Assembly (NCBI GenBank): GCA_023394015.1
Contig: JAEXBL010000282.1
Location: 1 to 5,245, forward strand
Length of the DNA: 5,245 nucleotides
Direction: 5' to 3'
DNA from: Pseudomonadota bacterium
GTDB taxonomy: Bacteria; Pseudomonadota; Gammaproteobacteria; Burkholderiales; Burkholderiaceae_C
The notes below the pieces were generated by a model. That model was given only the letters and a program-made list of their open reading frames with translations. It did not search any database and had not been told where the DNA came from. Position numbers and translations under genes: made by a program. Position 1 is the first letter of the stretch; every line of letters starts with the position of its first letter. Of this stretch, positions 5,205-5,245 are shown one piece after another.

Positions 5205-5245
5205 ATGAAGGGTTCTTCGCCAACGCCGCCGTTGCAGCTGCCGGC
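5205..5245 (+). CDS. 5' end of an unrecognised gene, cut by the window edge
   Basis: An ATG at 5205-5207 opens a frame that reads MKGSSPTPPLQLP to the window edge with no stop. AAGGGG at 5194-5199 is a well-placed ribosome site 5 nt upstream, and a promoter-like pair lies further back. Codons mostly end in G, as in the other genes here. Only 13 residues are visible, so no family can be given. The start could be false if the real gene begins further right. Confidence 0.42.
   Translation, partial: MKGSSPTPPLQLP

Noticed and set aside
1..5245. tRNA, rRNA, CRISPR array, transposase or phage integration signs
   Set aside because: None were seen by reading: no regular spacer-repeat structure, no transposase-like protein and no tRNA-like cloverleaf were recognised.

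Overview
The window is high-GC bacterial chromosome (G or C at nearly every third codon position in the real genes). Gene families and codon use point to a betaproteobacterium, probably Burkholderiales/Comamonadaceae. The main hint at family level is an intergenic element near the right edge: an ATAGC motif followed by a GCGCTTG/CAAGCGC hairpin. I associate this form with Acidovorax/Delftia-type genomes from memory, so the genus is inference.

Layout. (1) Positions 1-209 hold a probable 3' end of a rightward gene (stop at 95-97), then a short convergent spacer with a 14-bp perfect palindrome and a T6 run. (2) 210-1145, minus strand: a LysR-type transcriptional regulator. (3) 1146-1454: a 309-bp divergent intergenic region rich in ordered sequence. 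It holds a 29-bp-spaced pair of GCATGACnAATGAC repeats around a perfect hairpin, a larger bulged hairpin, an AT-rich island with an ATTGTTC-N8-GAACAAT dyad (a T-N11-A LysR box), and a 22-bp-spaced TTCAATTG direct repeat around a -10-like hexamer. (4) 1455-4938, plus strand: four tightly spaced genes, probably one operon. They encode a pirin, an NAD(P)H-dependent FMN reductase-family flavoprotein, a second and clearly different pirin, and a DedA/VTT membrane protein fused to a C-terminal rhodanese-like domain. (5) 4939-5204: a spacer with a repeat element that carries a good sigma70-like promoter and a hairpin, followed by the start of another rightward gene at 5205 that runs off the window.

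How it may work. A LysR regulator transcribed away from a pirin plus a flavin-dependent reductase is a common arrangement, thought to respond to quinones and other electrophilic or redox-active aromatics. The likely logic is that the regulator binds the dyad about 62 bp upstream of the inferred operon start and activates the operon when an aromatic or oxidised effector is present. The FMN reductase would reduce quinone-like compounds, and the pirins (iron-cupin proteins, some with quercetin dioxygenase activity) would oxidise or sense them. The DedA-rhodanese protein could add envelope or sulfur-related functions. The enzyme families are clear from sequence; the substrate, the inducer and the joint function are inference. 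Nothing here is clearly a new kind of system. The most unusual parts are the dense divergent control region, the paired dissimilar pirins and the altered conserved residues in the DedA protein.
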